Assembly: GCA_029204225.1 (NCBI GenBank)
Contig: MU835890.1
Span: forward strand, 1-35,363
Length of the DNA stretch: 35,363 nucleotides
Source: Diphasiastrum complanatum
Lineage: Eukaryota; Streptophyta; Lycopodiopsida; Lycopodiales; Lycopodiaceae
Direction: 5' to 3'
Below the pieces are notes generated by a model. That model saw only the letters and a list, made by a program, of their open reading frames with translations, had not been told where the DNA came from and searched no databases. This document shows, in pieces, positions 10,418-21,874 of this stretch (position 1 is its first letter; each line of letters starts with the position of its first letter). Both the position numbers and the translations under genes were made by a program.

Positions 10418-10422
10418 CCAAT
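10418..10422 (+). promoter_or_regulatory. CCAAT box in H2B promoter
   Basis: GGCCAATCGG, inverted relative to the gene. It is the classic NF-Y target core CCAAT with the preferred flanking CAAT-C/G. A second, weaker CCAAT lies at 10454-10458. Spacing between the TATA candidate and the octamer is typical. Confidence 0.55.
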
Positions 10423-10434
10423 CGGTGAGGTTCA

Positions 10435-10442
10435 CGCGGATC
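10435..10442 (+). promoter_or_regulatory. histone octamer motif CGCGGATC
   Basis: Exact CGCGGATC, the octamer described in plant core histone promoters, where it supports meristematic and S-phase expression. It works in either orientation; relative to H2B it reads GATCCGCG. It lies about 206 bases upstream of the start codon. Confidence 0.8.
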
Positions 10443-10467
10443 GATGCCGTGTGCCAATTGCAACCGT

Positions 10468-10475
10468 CCACGTGG
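10468..10475. promoter_or_regulatory. G-box palindrome CCACGTGG
   Basis: A perfect 8-bp palindrome containing CACGTG, a bZIP/bHLH site. It stands between the octamer and the ACGTCA hexamer, an arrangement consistent with bZIP-type histone promoter factors. Confidence 0.65.
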
Positions 10476-10502
10476 CACGCATCCGTCTGACAATAGGAGG
10501 CC

Positions 10503-10508
10503 ACGTCA
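10503..10508 (+). promoter_or_regulatory. histone hexamer motif ACGTCA
   Basis: ACGTCA within CCACGTCACT is the hexamer of plant histone promoters (HBP-1/bZIP site). Together with the octamer about 60 bases away it makes a recognisable plant histone control region. Confidence 0.7.
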
Positions 10509-10655
10509 CTGTACCCTAATGTCGGCTATTTGAGGGCCAATAATTATTGATAATTAGTTACCCATTAACGTGGATGATGGGACAAGGCTTTAGGGGCCTG
10601 GCCTAAATCACCAAGGTTGAACGGGTGGTGTTCATTTCTAACTTTCTCAACCCTC

Positions 10656-10676
10656 TTTTTTTTTTTTTTTTTTTTT
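10656..10676 (+). repeat. poly(T) tract
   Basis: About 21 consecutive T residues after CCCTC, upstream of the H2B promoter. On the minus strand it is a poly(A) tract. No adjacent retroposed sequence was recognised. Confidence 0.8.
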
Positions 10677-12339
10677 CTAGCACTTGGGATCGTGTTTTAA
10701 GTGAATTTCAACTTTTGGAACCGGAACAAAAATTTACATCTTCCGTACCTTTTGGTTATCAATAGACTTATTATTTGGTCCTATTTGAAAGATACCTTAC
10801 CATGTTGATCCTTGTCGGACCTTCTGATATCCTTATCACTTTAAGCTACCCTTTGCCCAAGAGCCTAGGGAATAATGTTCACGCTCTCTCTTTCTTTCCC
10901 TGAGGAACATGGTTTCTTCTCATTTCTCATCCTAGCAACTGTTTTCCTCCAACTTGCATTGATTTTTAATGAGAATATGAGTAGAAAAGCTAATCGCTTT
11001 TCATTCGTTAACAGTTAACTTCCTATTACCTACAGTTTTGATAAGTTGAATTTGAATCGAATTTGTTGATGGTTGTACTTTGTTGAAATTGAATCGAATC
11101 TGTGATGGTTGTACTTTGACACACATCGAACTCACTAGCACCCCTCCATCTCATCCTCTCGGGCTCAAGCCAAGGAAGCTCAATCTAGGTTGTGGCGACA
11201 CCCCAATAGAAGATGCATGTTCTAGTGTGGAAGTCACAATAGTTGCAAACCAGAAAAGTATTTTGATAACATAGTCTTAAACACTAGTTTGCAGACATAT
11301 CGTGAATGAATGATGCATAGCCTTCAAATAATTTGCTTATTCCGTGATACAATAAACAATCTAATATCCAATAGGATGGAATGTAAATATGTGGATAACT
11401 GCCAAACTAGTATAAAAATTTTGGTTGATATTTGCATAATTTATTGTTAAAAACAAGACCAATAATTGCATCATATAGTAGTATAATAGTAAATATCATT
11501 TACTACAAAATGGCTTGTCTAACTAATGATAATTTCTCAATACAAACACATGTGTAATCAACATTACTTTGTGATTAAGTACCTTTGAAACTTGGCTATT
11601 TGGTATTTAGTTTTTATTAACCTACACAAAATGCTTACATTAATAGATGCTAGATGGATTTGTACAAATTTCCATTGTGAATTGAGTAATTGGCCAAGAC
11701 TAAAGATGGAGCTCAAGGCTCATACATTTACATTTCAACGGCAAGAAAGTCGAGGTTTTGAGCTAGCCACAATAAACAACTATACCAACTCATTGGGCTA
11801 TGAAAGATGTATTTACTTCTCACTTACCAATTAATCATTGCTTTATGCTTTATATTTGTTAAGCTTTATCACATTATGATAATCTTCTCTATGAAAAATT
11901 TATGCATACTACTAACCACTTTTCTATAAGGTGATACATTTGCTTGTATTGTAGATATAATATTCACTCATATCATTGAAGTCATTATTTCTAGGAAATG
12001 TTCAGCTTTTTATCATCACTAAAACCCTAATTTAGACGATGTGTATTGAGCCAATAAGCATGTTAGACATCTACCTAGAAACACACTCTCATTAGGACTT
12101 ACGATAGTTTACTTGATCTAAAGCTAATCTAACTCTTGTGAAAAATCATACTTTTTAATATATATAACATTATTTATGTTACAACTATATGGAAGTTCAT
12201 GCCAAAGGCTAGCTAAAGTATTGAGCTAAACATATGCTCTTACTAAGAAAATGAAGTCATCAAAAATGCATCGTTTCTTTAAGCATGTACAAGTTGCAAA
12301 AACAAATTCACATTTATCGGCAAAATTGCATGGTATGAT
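10677..12339. other. non-coding stretch, nothing recognised
   Basis: Short open frames at 11080-11274 and 11592-11834 encode proteins of 64 and 80 residues with no recognisable motif, start context or conserved domain. Tandem words such as ATTGAATCGAATYTG-TGATGGTTGTACTTTG recur at about 11050-11115 (two copies). Confidence 0.45.
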
Positions 12340-12413
12340 AAATGATCATGTTGTACACCCTCATAATATGACGACATAATAAATCATAATGTTGTACACC
12401 CTCACAATATGAC
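12340..12413 (+). repeat. two-copy 41-bp tandem repeat
   Basis: The block ATGTTGTACACCCTCA followed by (T/C)AATATGAC occurs at about 12348-12372 and 12389-12413, preceded each time by AAAT-ATCAT-like bases. Short local duplication, no coding meaning seen. Confidence 0.7.
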
Positions 12414-12903
12414 ATATTGTGTTATGATATATGCCATATAACATTGGTGAAACTCCCATTTGTAAAAAATGTCAATAGCTCTTTTAGTACACTAATTATG
12501 GACAAGGATAACTAATGATTACAATCATGACACCTATATTCCTCATTGTATTTACTTTGTTGTTTGTTGTGTTGGGATATTTAGACTGCAAATCACAAGC
12601 CTTGGAATCAATACACTGATTTTACAACTTGTATTGTATTAGTCAGATTGGCGGAAAAAAAAAATTAGTCGTAGGAAAATTTGTCTCCAAGTGAAGTCAA
12701 CCAATGAAATGAATCATCTTGAGATGCAAAAATCATTCTAAATTAAAACTTTTCAATGTTGGCTATGGATTGAATGTTTGATGTGTGTGATATTTTCTCA
12801 CAAACTAGAAACATAAAATTACCAAGCTAGATTTTTGCCAATTTTTCACACACTTGTTTGAAGCATTGGATATGGGGATACTCTAGAGAGAGCTCCCTTT
12901 TGG

Positions 12904-13906
<1,003 letters not shown>

Positions 13907-14077
13907 CTTGAAGGTAGATAGCCCATTAATTATACTAACTTAAAATTTACTTAACTTGAAGGTAGATAGTCTTTTCTACTAACTTAAAATTTTACTTCAA
14001 GTTAGAAAAGACTTGGAATAGTATATGCGAGGCCTCCACAACCTTGAAGGTAGATATCTCTTTGCATATACTATTCC
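13907..14077. repeat. repeat cluster with two hairpins
   Basis: CTTGAAGGTAGATA occurs three times (13907, 13955, 14043). The first two copies start 48-bp units that also share ACTAACTTAAAATTTTACTT-type sequence. Between and after them lie two inverted repeats. The first pairs AGTCTTTTCTA...AACTT (from 13967) with AAGTTAGAAAAGACT (to about 14013). The second is a perfect 14-bp pair, GGAATAGTATATGC (14015-14028) and GCATATACTATTCC (14064-14077). The third CTTGAAGG copy sits in the loop of the second hairpin. Confidence 0.8.
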
Positions 14078-14900
14078 ATGAGCCAAAATGAGCATAGGTC
14101 GCAAAGGCATATGCGGGACAACTATGTTAAGCATAGGCCTAACATCAAAAAACTACAAAAAAAGACATCCACAAAGTAAATAAAAAAGTAGGCTTACCTC
14201 CAAATTATATCGTAGACACTATTGTCATCAACCTATGTCGAGCTTGGATCTAATCTCTCACAACCCCTTTGTCTCCCTTCATCACCCCCTTGGATAGCTC
14301 TTCGTTGGCACCCTAGCCTCAAACCTCTTTCATCTCCCCCCAAGGCCAAGTGGACAAATGGGAGGCTAGGAGGACATTGGATTTGAGGTGGGCCACCTGA
14401 AATCTAACCCTACTATTGAGAGCCTCATTTTAGGGACATGAGACACTAGTTCTCATTCCATGTGTTCTTGTATGCTTGATATGTTTATGCTTGCTCCACT
14501 GCTTTCCAATATAATTTCTCTCAAAATTCTAAATGAATATTGGAGAAAGAAAATCAAAATCACGAAGACAGTTAAAAATTATTCCCAAAAAACCTGATTA
14601 CCCTATTGCACTCTCACTCTCAATCACTTATACTTCCAAAATTCAAAGTAGATTAACGTAACTACTTCACTTGGACGATCATTTATCCCTCAGGCTTTCC
14701 CTACTTCCTCCCTTCCCAAGTATTTGTCTACGTAATCAATCTTATCAATTATGACAACTTCAAAGTTAGAATCGAGTAGAATTTGCGGAGTCATTCAATT
14801 CATCATTCTGATTCAAATCAAATAGGCGTAGCTCATGCATTGAAGGGAAAGGTTCATTCCGTAGAACCCAGTGATCCATACTTTAGTTGAGTTAAAAGTA
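14078..14900. other. left flank of element D, nothing recognised
   Basis: About 820 bases without a convincing coding region on either strand. The sequence becomes somewhat richer in C on the plus strand from 14220 to 14400. Confidence 0.45.
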
Positions 14901-14905
14901 GAGTC

Positions 14906-15016
14906 TTTTGACTTTCACACGTGTGGACTGTCCAATACATGTACTTGTGATCTCCTAAGGTGTGTAGATGCACCAAGATCAAGACTAGATTGAGATTCAA
15001 GATCAATCTTGAATCC
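14906..15016 (-). repeat. 3' LTR remnant of element D
   Basis: Matches the first about 110 plus-strand bases of the 16565 LTR: TTTCACACGTGTGGACTGTC, then ATGTACTTGTGATCTCC and so on to CAATCTTGAATCC. It is the terminal part of the 3' LTR. The rest is deleted, and TCC at 15014-15016 (minus GGA) is shared by LTR and gag at the junction. Confidence 0.85.
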
Positions 15017-15799
15017 ACAATAAAAGCACTTGATCTTCTTCTTCTTCTTGAGCTTGGATGATGAAGCATTAGAGGAATCATCTTCCTCCTCATCTTTGTC
15101 TTTGGATTTGACTTTGTCCTTGCTTTAGGATTGTTGATGTTGGTTCTTGCTCCTCTCTTTGTGCTTATCCTTGGCAAAAAGAGCTTTGCCATCATTATGA
15201 GTGAGAGAAAGCTTGTCCATCCTCAAGAGCTTATACTCTTGTCTTGATTCTTCTGAAATTAGCACACTTTGGAGAGCCTCCAAACTTGGTAGCTCCTCCT
15301 TAATGGCATAGGATTGGACAAGATTATCAAATTCACTTCTCAAGCCATTGAGAATGACTTGAACTAGCTCATTTTGATTGATGGAATCACCAATACAAGC
15401 AAGCTCTCTATGAATATCTTTTACTCTCAAAACATAACTAGATGCACTCTCATCACTCTTTTGGCTACTTTGAAAGATTTGATTCCTAAGAGTGAGAAGC
15501 CTAGAGGTATTCTTAGCCTCATAGATAGTCTTGAGACAATCCCAAGCTTCTTTGGTTGTTGTACAAGTACCTATCTCCCTCAATATCTCATTAGAGACAT
15601 TCATCTTAATGTAGTGGAGAGCCATCCTAGCTCTCTTTTTGTATTTTTGAACCTCTTGAAGAACTTGTGGTTCTTCTTCAAGGCCAAGAACTATGTCCAT
15701 CACGTCTTGAAGGATCAAGATGGACTCCATCCTCATTTTTCAAATTGAATAATTTGAAGTGGTCAATCTTTCACTTGGTTCCAACAAGGATGAACCCAT
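15017..15799 (-). pseudogene. gag of copia element D
   Basis: Starts at the minus-strand ATG 15799-15797: MGSSLLEPSERLTTSNYSI, then a stop where the family has Trp (TGA for TGG), then KMRMESILILQDVMDIV. The frame continues open from 15736 to 15125 through the conserved Gag body (ARMALHYIKMNVSNEIL, AWDCLKTIYEAKNTSRLL, LNGLRSEFDNLVQSYAI). After a TAA it continues in the same frame through an acidic and Lys-rich tail to IKCFYCG, the first half of the CCHC zinc knuckle, where it meets the LTR remnant. Gag would form virus-like particles. Two stops make it inactive as read. Confidence 0.85.
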
Positions 15800-16552
15800 T
15801 GAAGACATTTGAAGTGAAGAAAACTCAGATGATGAACAATAAATGTTGTTACACACTTTCAATAGGATCCAATAATTGAGTACTATCTCCTCCTATGAAA
15901 GATCTTACAACAATTTGTGAATTGATTCTCACTAGCTACACAAATCTCTCTAAAACAAGATCTATTTCACATCAAATGATGGAGTATAGGCAAAGTTAGG
16001 ATCCAACACTCTTAGCACGTGTGAAATACACTAAGAAACCAAATTTGACTCAAATACAATGATATTGCATGAAACAAAATGGCTAAGATCTCAAAACAGT
16101 GCCTAGATCACATATAGATGAGATTGGCAAGCCTACAACTGTGATTTTGGATCAACCAAGCAATCTCTTGACCAAACCAAATGTGTCCACCCAGGTCTAG
16201 GTGCCCTACCTAACCCTCTTCAAAAGCTTATAACTTTTGATTGGCTCAACCAAATGGAATGAAACTAATTGCAACAGAAACTAGACAAAAATAGCTTCAA
16301 AACAAGCTATCAAGCAAGATAAATGGATCAAACATGAGAGAGAACTTCCAAACTGAAATTGGATGTTCCTCACACGTGTCTGAGCACCTGATTCCGTACA
16401 ATACCAGGTCATACCCAATCAATGTCCTTTTGATCTCTTTTGATCCAAGATTGAACAAGATAGCTAGGAAAATGGGCCTTGACAATTTCTAGCTCAAGAT
16501 TGATGAAATTTTTTCACTTAGATGGATCAAAATGTATGGTAACCTTAGGTAG

Positions 16553-16564
16553 GCTCTGATACCA
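16553..16564 (-). other. primer-binding site of element D
   Basis: Plus-strand GCTCTGATACCA is an exact complement of TGGTATCAGAGC (initiator tRNA-Met), abutting the LTR inner end at 16565. The leader between PBS and gag (15800-16552) is non-coding. Confidence 0.9.
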
Positions 16565-17301
16565 TGTTGATTTTCACACGTGTGGACTGTCCACTACATG
16601 TACTTGTGATCTCCTAAGGTGTGTAGATGCACCAAGATCAAGACTAGATTGAGATTCAAGATCAATCTTGAATCCTATGGCAAAAACACACTACTACATG
16701 CATTCAATCACTTCCAACTCTCACTCACACGTGTGGGAAGTATTCAAAAAATAATCTAAGTAAAAACAAGTTGCTCTCCTCGGGTAGAGAGAGAAAATGC
16801 ATCAAGAGCTCTCGGGTAGAGAGAGAAAGCTAGAAATCCAAAAACTCACAAAATCCATGAAATCACCAAATCAATTGATTTCAAAATGAGGAGTACAATG
16901 ATACTAGTAGGTCCACGAGCTACCACTATGCTTAACTATGATTGGACCACATTTTGTCACCTCTTGATCCTATTGGATCATTGATCTATGCACCTCTTAA
17001 TTCTATTGGACTATATTCAAGCACACCTCAATTTCCTATTGGACCTCACAAGGTTCCACCTCTATATCCTATTGGACCTCTTGGAATTCATCAAACAAAA
17101 ACTTTACACTTGTCTACACTCTAATTAGCAAGTGTTTAGCCTCTTACTCTATTTTGGCTCAATAGTGGCATTACAAGTGGAAATGCATAATTTGCCATCT
17201 ATGCCAAATTTATTCCTATCAACATCCTACACCTAGATGCTTGATGTAAAAAACATAAGACCCCTATATCTAACATAGATAATCTTTTTCAATTCTTCAC
17301 A
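16565..17301 (-). repeat. 5' LTR of element D
   Basis: A 737-bp LTR, inner end TGTTGATTTTCACACG on the plus strand and outer end CTTCACA before the target duplication. It contains two exact CACACGTGTG palindromes (16575 and 16726), a 14-bp palindrome AAATCAATTGATTT (16868-16881) and five ATTGG (CCAAT on the element strand) units at 16941, 16972, 17005, 17038 and 17071. Confidence 0.88.
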
Positions 17302-17306
17302 GAGTC

Positions 17307-18130
17307 ATGGACCTCCTCATATTATAAATAATAATGAGGATGAATCGTTATCATCTCCTACTTTAAGAATATTTTCAGGGAGAATAAGCTTACTTCAAAT
17401 AAGAAGGTAGGCAAGTTGCAAAAGATAGTAAATTTGCATAAATGGCAACTATTTTTCAAAAAAAATTGTTACTTTTTTCAAAGATGTAATAAAGAAGGAT
17501 GAATGGCGAAAGCGTATGGGCATAGAACATGATTCTCTCATGGAGAACAATACTTGAAATATTGTTTCTTATTTCACAACAAGAAAGCTATTGGTTGTAA
17601 GCATAACTATAATCAAGATGGCAACCCAAAAACATATAAAATAAGGCTAGTAGCAAGAGGCTATACTCAAAATAATGGCATACATTATAAATAAACTTTT
17701 GCTCCTATTGTGAAAATGCTTACCATCTAAGTCTTGATGTAAGTTGCAAATGTTTTGTGGCTGGATTTTGTATCAAATGTATGAAACTAATGTCTTCCTT
17801 GATAAATACTTGGAGGATAAGTTCTACATAGAGCAACCCAGGGGGTGCATTGTGCAAGGTGAGGAAAAACTTGTTTTTTTGTCTCAAAAAGAAGTTGTAT
17901 GGAGTCGAGCAAGCATTGAGGATCTGGTATGCAAGGTTATATGCTCGCCATTTTGTGAGAGAAAAGGTGCAAGTAAAGGAGATCAAGTTGAAGCATGTGG
18001 ATACTTCGTATTGTGTGGCTGACATCCTTACCAAATCTTTATTGAAAGCTTCATTTTTTTAATTTAGATAATCCCTTGGAGTTATTAGTAAGTCCACGAT
18101 AGATTCTAGTGACTAGTTTTTAAGGAGGAG
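17307..18130 (+). pseudogene. copia RT/RNase H relic F
   Basis: Read in pieces: the start of the copia RT (KKDEWRKRMGIEHDSLMENN, about 17490-17555), then ARLVARGYTQ and FAPIVKMLT (about 17650-17730), then VFLDKYLEDKFYIEQPRG (about 17790-17845) and KKLYGVEQALRIWYARL (about 17886-17940). The sequence then jumps to the extreme end of RNase H (HFVREKVQVKEIKLKHVDTS, then VADILTKSL, about 17948-18045). The catalytic YVDD block and most of RNase H are gone. Many frameshifts. AAGGAGGAG (18122-18130) is a polypurine tract directly before TGCACTT, probably the start of a 3' LTR. Element D inserted at its left edge. Confidence 0.75.
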
Positions 18131-18345
18131 TGCACTTATCTATGCCACAAGGCATCATGATGGATAGCCTTGGAATTTGTGAACGAAAAGTAGTTGAAAC
18201 GTGTTCCGTAAAGGAATATTGTATTTGGATTCTATTTAAGTGTATTATAGAGTGTTTTTTTATAATAACTAATGCAACCAAGAATACTACCAGTTTTTGG
18301 AGGAATAAAATTCTTCTTACCGATTCTGAAATAGATAACATATAT
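18131..18345 (+). repeat. probable truncated 3' LTR of relic F
   Basis: Starts with TG immediately after the polypurine tract and contains TCTATTTAAGTG near 18231, a possible TATA-like element. The end is undefined because gypsy sequence follows. Confidence 0.35.
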
Positions 18346-18512
18346 CTATTGCAGTATTATTTTGGTTGTATTGAGTTCTTAATGTTTCCTTTTGGTTTAA
18401 TGAATACACTTGAGTTATTTTGGTAGTCTATAATGTTTTTTTTAGTGGTATTCTTAGATGATGTGTTCATATATAGTGAAATGCTTAAGGAGCATGAGAG
18501 AATTCAATGGCT
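18346..18512 (+). pseudogene. Ty3/gypsy reverse transcriptase fragment
   Basis: The frame QYYFGCIEFLMFPFGLMNTL resembles the conserved gypsy RT block YxFxVMPFGLTNAPATF. After a stop at 18424 the same frame gives MFFLVVFLDDVFIYSEMLKE and HERI, matching VYLDDILIYSxxxxEHxxHL. The catalytic box reads FLDD at 18451-18462. About 55 residues survive, with one in-frame stop. Confidence 0.75.
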
Positions 18513-19890
18513 TGAATCATCCCCTGGAATTGGTTATAAATCAAATCCTATATTTGGATATGATAACTAGTTTATTAATTTTGGTTTTCTAGTAAACGGA
18601 TCTAGAAGCAAAGAACTTTTTTGATGGAAAGCTGGTGGTATGGGACATTAGTGACTCCAAAGAGAATGTCTTGTGCGAGAGTGATATGTAGACCAATGGT
18701 TAGTGGTTACTGTAATGGTAATAGTAATACTAATAGAAAAATCCATTCATTATTTACAAAACTTGGCAGCCCTTAAGTCCATTTTTCCTGAACCTATACT
18801 TTTTAGAAATATCTTGAATATGAGACAATTGGTTTAAGATTCATATAAATCCTTCCAGTGGAGAACTATGTTCTGAAGGACTGGTCATTGTTATATGAAA
18901 TTCTACTTCCATATGGATATGAATATGACTTGGAATCTATTGAAGTTTCAATTGATTCAGATTTAATGAAGGAATGACTGAATTCATGGAATTTAGGCTT
19001 TCTAAACCCCATTACGTATCTTTATTAAATAGTTGATTATTGAAAGTGATTCCGTCACTCAAGGTAAGATATTTTATGATCTGGAAAAACAATCTGGTTT
19101 GTAATAGTGTCAAACACTCATTATTGAATTTTTTATGATATTTTGATATTTTATACATTGTCTCATGGAGAGCTTTTTAATTGAGATTATAAAAGCTCTT
19201 TTAAAAGGGAGAGTGTAGGGAGTGTAGGTTCGATGGTGAGCAGCCCTCCGCCTGTCAAAAGGGTTAGAACACAAGGATATGCTCCTAACTATGGTTAGTT
19301 GCTAGTTTAGATGCTTTTCTAATTCTACACTAACACTACTCGAACTTTTACTCTACTTTCACTAACATTAAGCACAAGCATTTATCTTGATAGTAGGTGA
19401 AAGGAGGAGAGAAAAGAGATGAGATGGAGGTTAGTTCATGTGCTCAATATGCATGCTAATGGAGAAGCCATAACTAATAAAACAAGAACAATGGAAATGG
19501 AAAGCAATAAGCAAACACAACAAAAGCAAAAGCAAGAGTGATTAGCACATGAGGATGCTTGCTCTCCAATTTGGTAGAGTTTCCTCCTCTCAATAAGCAT
19601 GTAAAATGGTGTACAATAGGTGCCTTTTTATCTTTCGGGTGTCTTTCGCATTCCGCCCATTTAGATCATCGTGGGTAAGGGACGAAATGTGGGTTGGTTC
19701 GCAACTGGCGTGGGGTTGGATTTGTCTCAAAGTGTTGTTGCCGCCATTTAGGCTGTGGAGCCAATGCTGGGAGGTAGGAGAGCTCATTGACCTTGATATC
19801 TTTGATTGAGAACGATAATTTCCAGCTGTCATGTGAGCTTTCATTGTCAAACATCAGTGGGAATGAGCCGAAGCTAATGAGCGACCTTGG
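18513..19890 (+). other. degenerate stretch, possible gypsy 3' end
   Basis: No coding domain recognised. AAAAGGGAGAG at 19205-19215 followed by TGTAGGGAG is a possible polypurine tract and LTR start, at a position that could belong to the gypsy relic upstream; there is no second copy to test it. The overlapping small frames near 19590-19854 have no recognisable motif. Confidence 0.3.
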
Positions 19891-20266
19891 TGTAGGATCG
19901 AAAGCACCACAAACAACAACAGAACGTTCAAAATGGATGATTCAGACAAATGCACAATGAAACGATACAATAGTGGGATTGAGAATTTGCACTTTGATTG
20001 ATATCAAACAATGAGTACAATGCTTGAAGTGATAACTTCAGCTTACAGTCGTTGAGCGTGATAACGCTGGCTACAAAAACTCGAATAATCAGAAGAAGAT
20101 TTCTAATGAAGATTTTAGGATTGATATCCTACAAAATATCTACAACTACCTTTTGTTCCAGTTATTACAACCGCCTCATTACAGTTAATGCATGTACAAA
20201 GTGGGCAAACTATCAACACGATTTCATTGGGTCAGATTTTAGACCGACAGTATCGAAAAATATACA
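19891..20266 (-). repeat. probable 3' LTR of copia relic H
   Basis: On the minus strand this 376-bp segment begins TGTATATTTTTCGATACTG and ends TTTCGATCCTACA, with TGTA/TACA terminal symmetry typical of copia LTRs. It lies downstream of the minus-strand RT relic at 20320-20595, as a 3' LTR should. No second copy in the window. Confidence 0.5.
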
Positions 20267-20319
20267 TTGACTCAAAAAATATAGAATTTTTCGAGTCGAT
20301 TCAGTATAAAAAATTCTAG

Positions 20320-20595
20320 AAATTGAGACAATTGTGGGCTGGACCCATATAAGTCATTTTGTACTCCTTGGCCAGTATGCATTTCGTTTCCTTCATCAGA
20401 TTCAGATTGTTACTGAATAATGATGTATCATCTACATAGAGAGTGATGGTGATGAAGAAATTTGATACAGACTTGAAGTAGACATTCGAGAGTTTGGAAT
20501 AAAACCATTCTCAATAAGAAATGCATTTATTTTTTGGAACCAGGCTCCGGGTGACTATTTCAGCCCATAGAGTGCCTTGTGAATTTTGCAACAAG
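20320..20595 (-). pseudogene. copia reverse transcriptase relic H
   Basis: Minus-strand translation gives KIHKALYGLK, a stop, SPGAWFQKINAFLIENGF, then TLYVDDTSLFSNNLNL (YVDD at 20438-20427) and KETKC-LAKEYKMTYMG. These are copia RT blocks spanning the catalytic centre and connection. Several frame changes are needed. It is cut off at 20596, exactly where the 5' LTR of element B begins. Confidence 0.8.
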
Positions 20596-21262
20596 TGTTA
20601 GAATTTAGCAATTTTCACATGGTTTTTTGATGTATTTGACATCTATGTGGATCCACATGCATGAGGACCTATCCACACATGTGAAATGACACTTGTAATA
20701 TTCAGATCCATTTTGATTAGCTTTCATTTGAGTCAAATATGGCATCTCTTAAATTATAGGAGTTAGGTCCTAGATTGTAGGGATCTAGAAGATCAACACA
20801 AACCACCAATGGATGATGTGGCAAACTTGATAGATCTTATCCAAAGTGGATATGGATAAGTACAATGAGCTGTCCCACACATAATGGATGCAGCTCAGAG
20901 AGAGATTATGATGATTATGTAATGGATCCATGATGAATCCATTGTGAACCTAATGATGAGAAACATTGGTCTGTGAAGCAATCTTGGTGTTTTCACTCTC
21001 TATAGAACTTTCTTTGTGAATGAATGCTTAGTAGATTATAATTAAACTATTTCTCTGTTATCAGTCCATACAGTAGCTTTACTTCACACATGTGAAGCCA
21101 TGGATCATCATTTCTTGATTGTTCTTGCTTGGAATCACAATATTTTCAACTAGAAGCTTGATTTGAAAGCTAGTCTTGATGTAGATCAAGATCCCAAGCT
21201 ACCAGTCACTCTTTATGATCATTTGTAGATCTACTTAAGTCCTAAAACTCTGAAATTTGACA
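20596..21262 (+). repeat. 5' LTR of element B
   Basis: Starts TGTTAGAATTTAGC at the point where relic H stops and ends AATTTGACA before the PBS; 667 bp. It includes CACACATGTG at 20674 and 21085. Its final part is homologous to the end of the LTR at 4664-5363. Confidence 0.75.
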
Positions 21263-21274
21263 TGGTATCAGATC
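21263..21274 (+). other. primer-binding site of element B
   Basis: TGGTATCAGATC, nearly identical to the tRNA-iMet PBS, directly after the LTR. The leader 21275-21874 is non-coding and holds another CACACATGTG at 21424. Confidence 0.85.
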
Positions 21275-21874
21275 CAAGTCAAACAGCTTAGTTGATGATC
21301 CAAATATCTTCATTTTGGTGAAAGCATTGGTGCTAGATTCATTTTGAAGGAGGGCGACCTTTACTAATAGTTTACTTGTGATGTTGAGGTTCAGATTAGT
21401 GTGTATAGTTTAGATGTACTTCTCACACATGTGAGAGGCTGCTGGAGTTGTACTTTCACCAAAACTTTGTGTTTTTTCAATATTTGAGCTTCAAAACAAG
21501 TTGTGAAGAGTGAAACTAGTGATGTGCATGTAAAAATCCATTGTTTCTAGTATAGATTTGTTGTTGAATGGTGTTAGAAGTTTATTAAACCTCCAAATCA
21601 TTGATAGTGAGTTTGAGGTTTATGTTTTTAGTTCAAGAGTGAATCTAAAATCAATTCTAAACACCATAGGAAGGCATTGGCACTTCCAAGAGTCAAATCC
21701 AAGCTTCTAAATTGAATAGATTGTGAAGAATTCAATTTTTCAAGTCTTTTTGAGTTTAAGATCATTATAGATCTTGCTTCTTGAGTCTTGTGAGATTCAA
21801 GAGAGCTAAATTTTGAGAAAGAGAGAAGGGAGAGCCTTTGAATAGTACATTTGTTGTACTTGTTACTAGTTAGA

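Larger units (their letters stand above)
14901..17306 (-). mobile_element. copia element D with 5-bp target duplications
   Basis: A small minus-strand copia derivative at 14906-17301, flanked by identical GAGTC at 14901-14905 and 17302-17306. From 5' to 3' on the minus strand: LTR (17301 down to 16565), PBS (16564-16553), leader, gag (15799 down to about 15017), then a jump straight into the last 111 bp of the 3' LTR (15016-14906). Protease, integrase, RT and RNase H are all missing, so it could only have moved with help from a complete relative. Its LTR is the same family as that of element C. The outer end of the 3' LTR is mutated from TGTTGA to TTTTGA. Confidence 0.85.

Noticed and set aside
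9864-10428. Plus-strand frames of 100 and 116 codons over H2B
   Set aside because: Antisense shadows of the strongly biased H2B coding sequence.
10503-10677. A divergent H2A or other histone partner upstream of H2B
   Set aside because: No histone-like translation in any frame between 10430 and 12900.
15374-15748. 124-codon plus-strand frame
   Set aside because: Antisense to the well-supported gag of element D.
19216-19260. tRNA gene suggested by GGTTCGATGG
   Set aside because: The B-box is imperfect (no CC after GGTTCGA--), and no A-box or acceptor stem could be paired.
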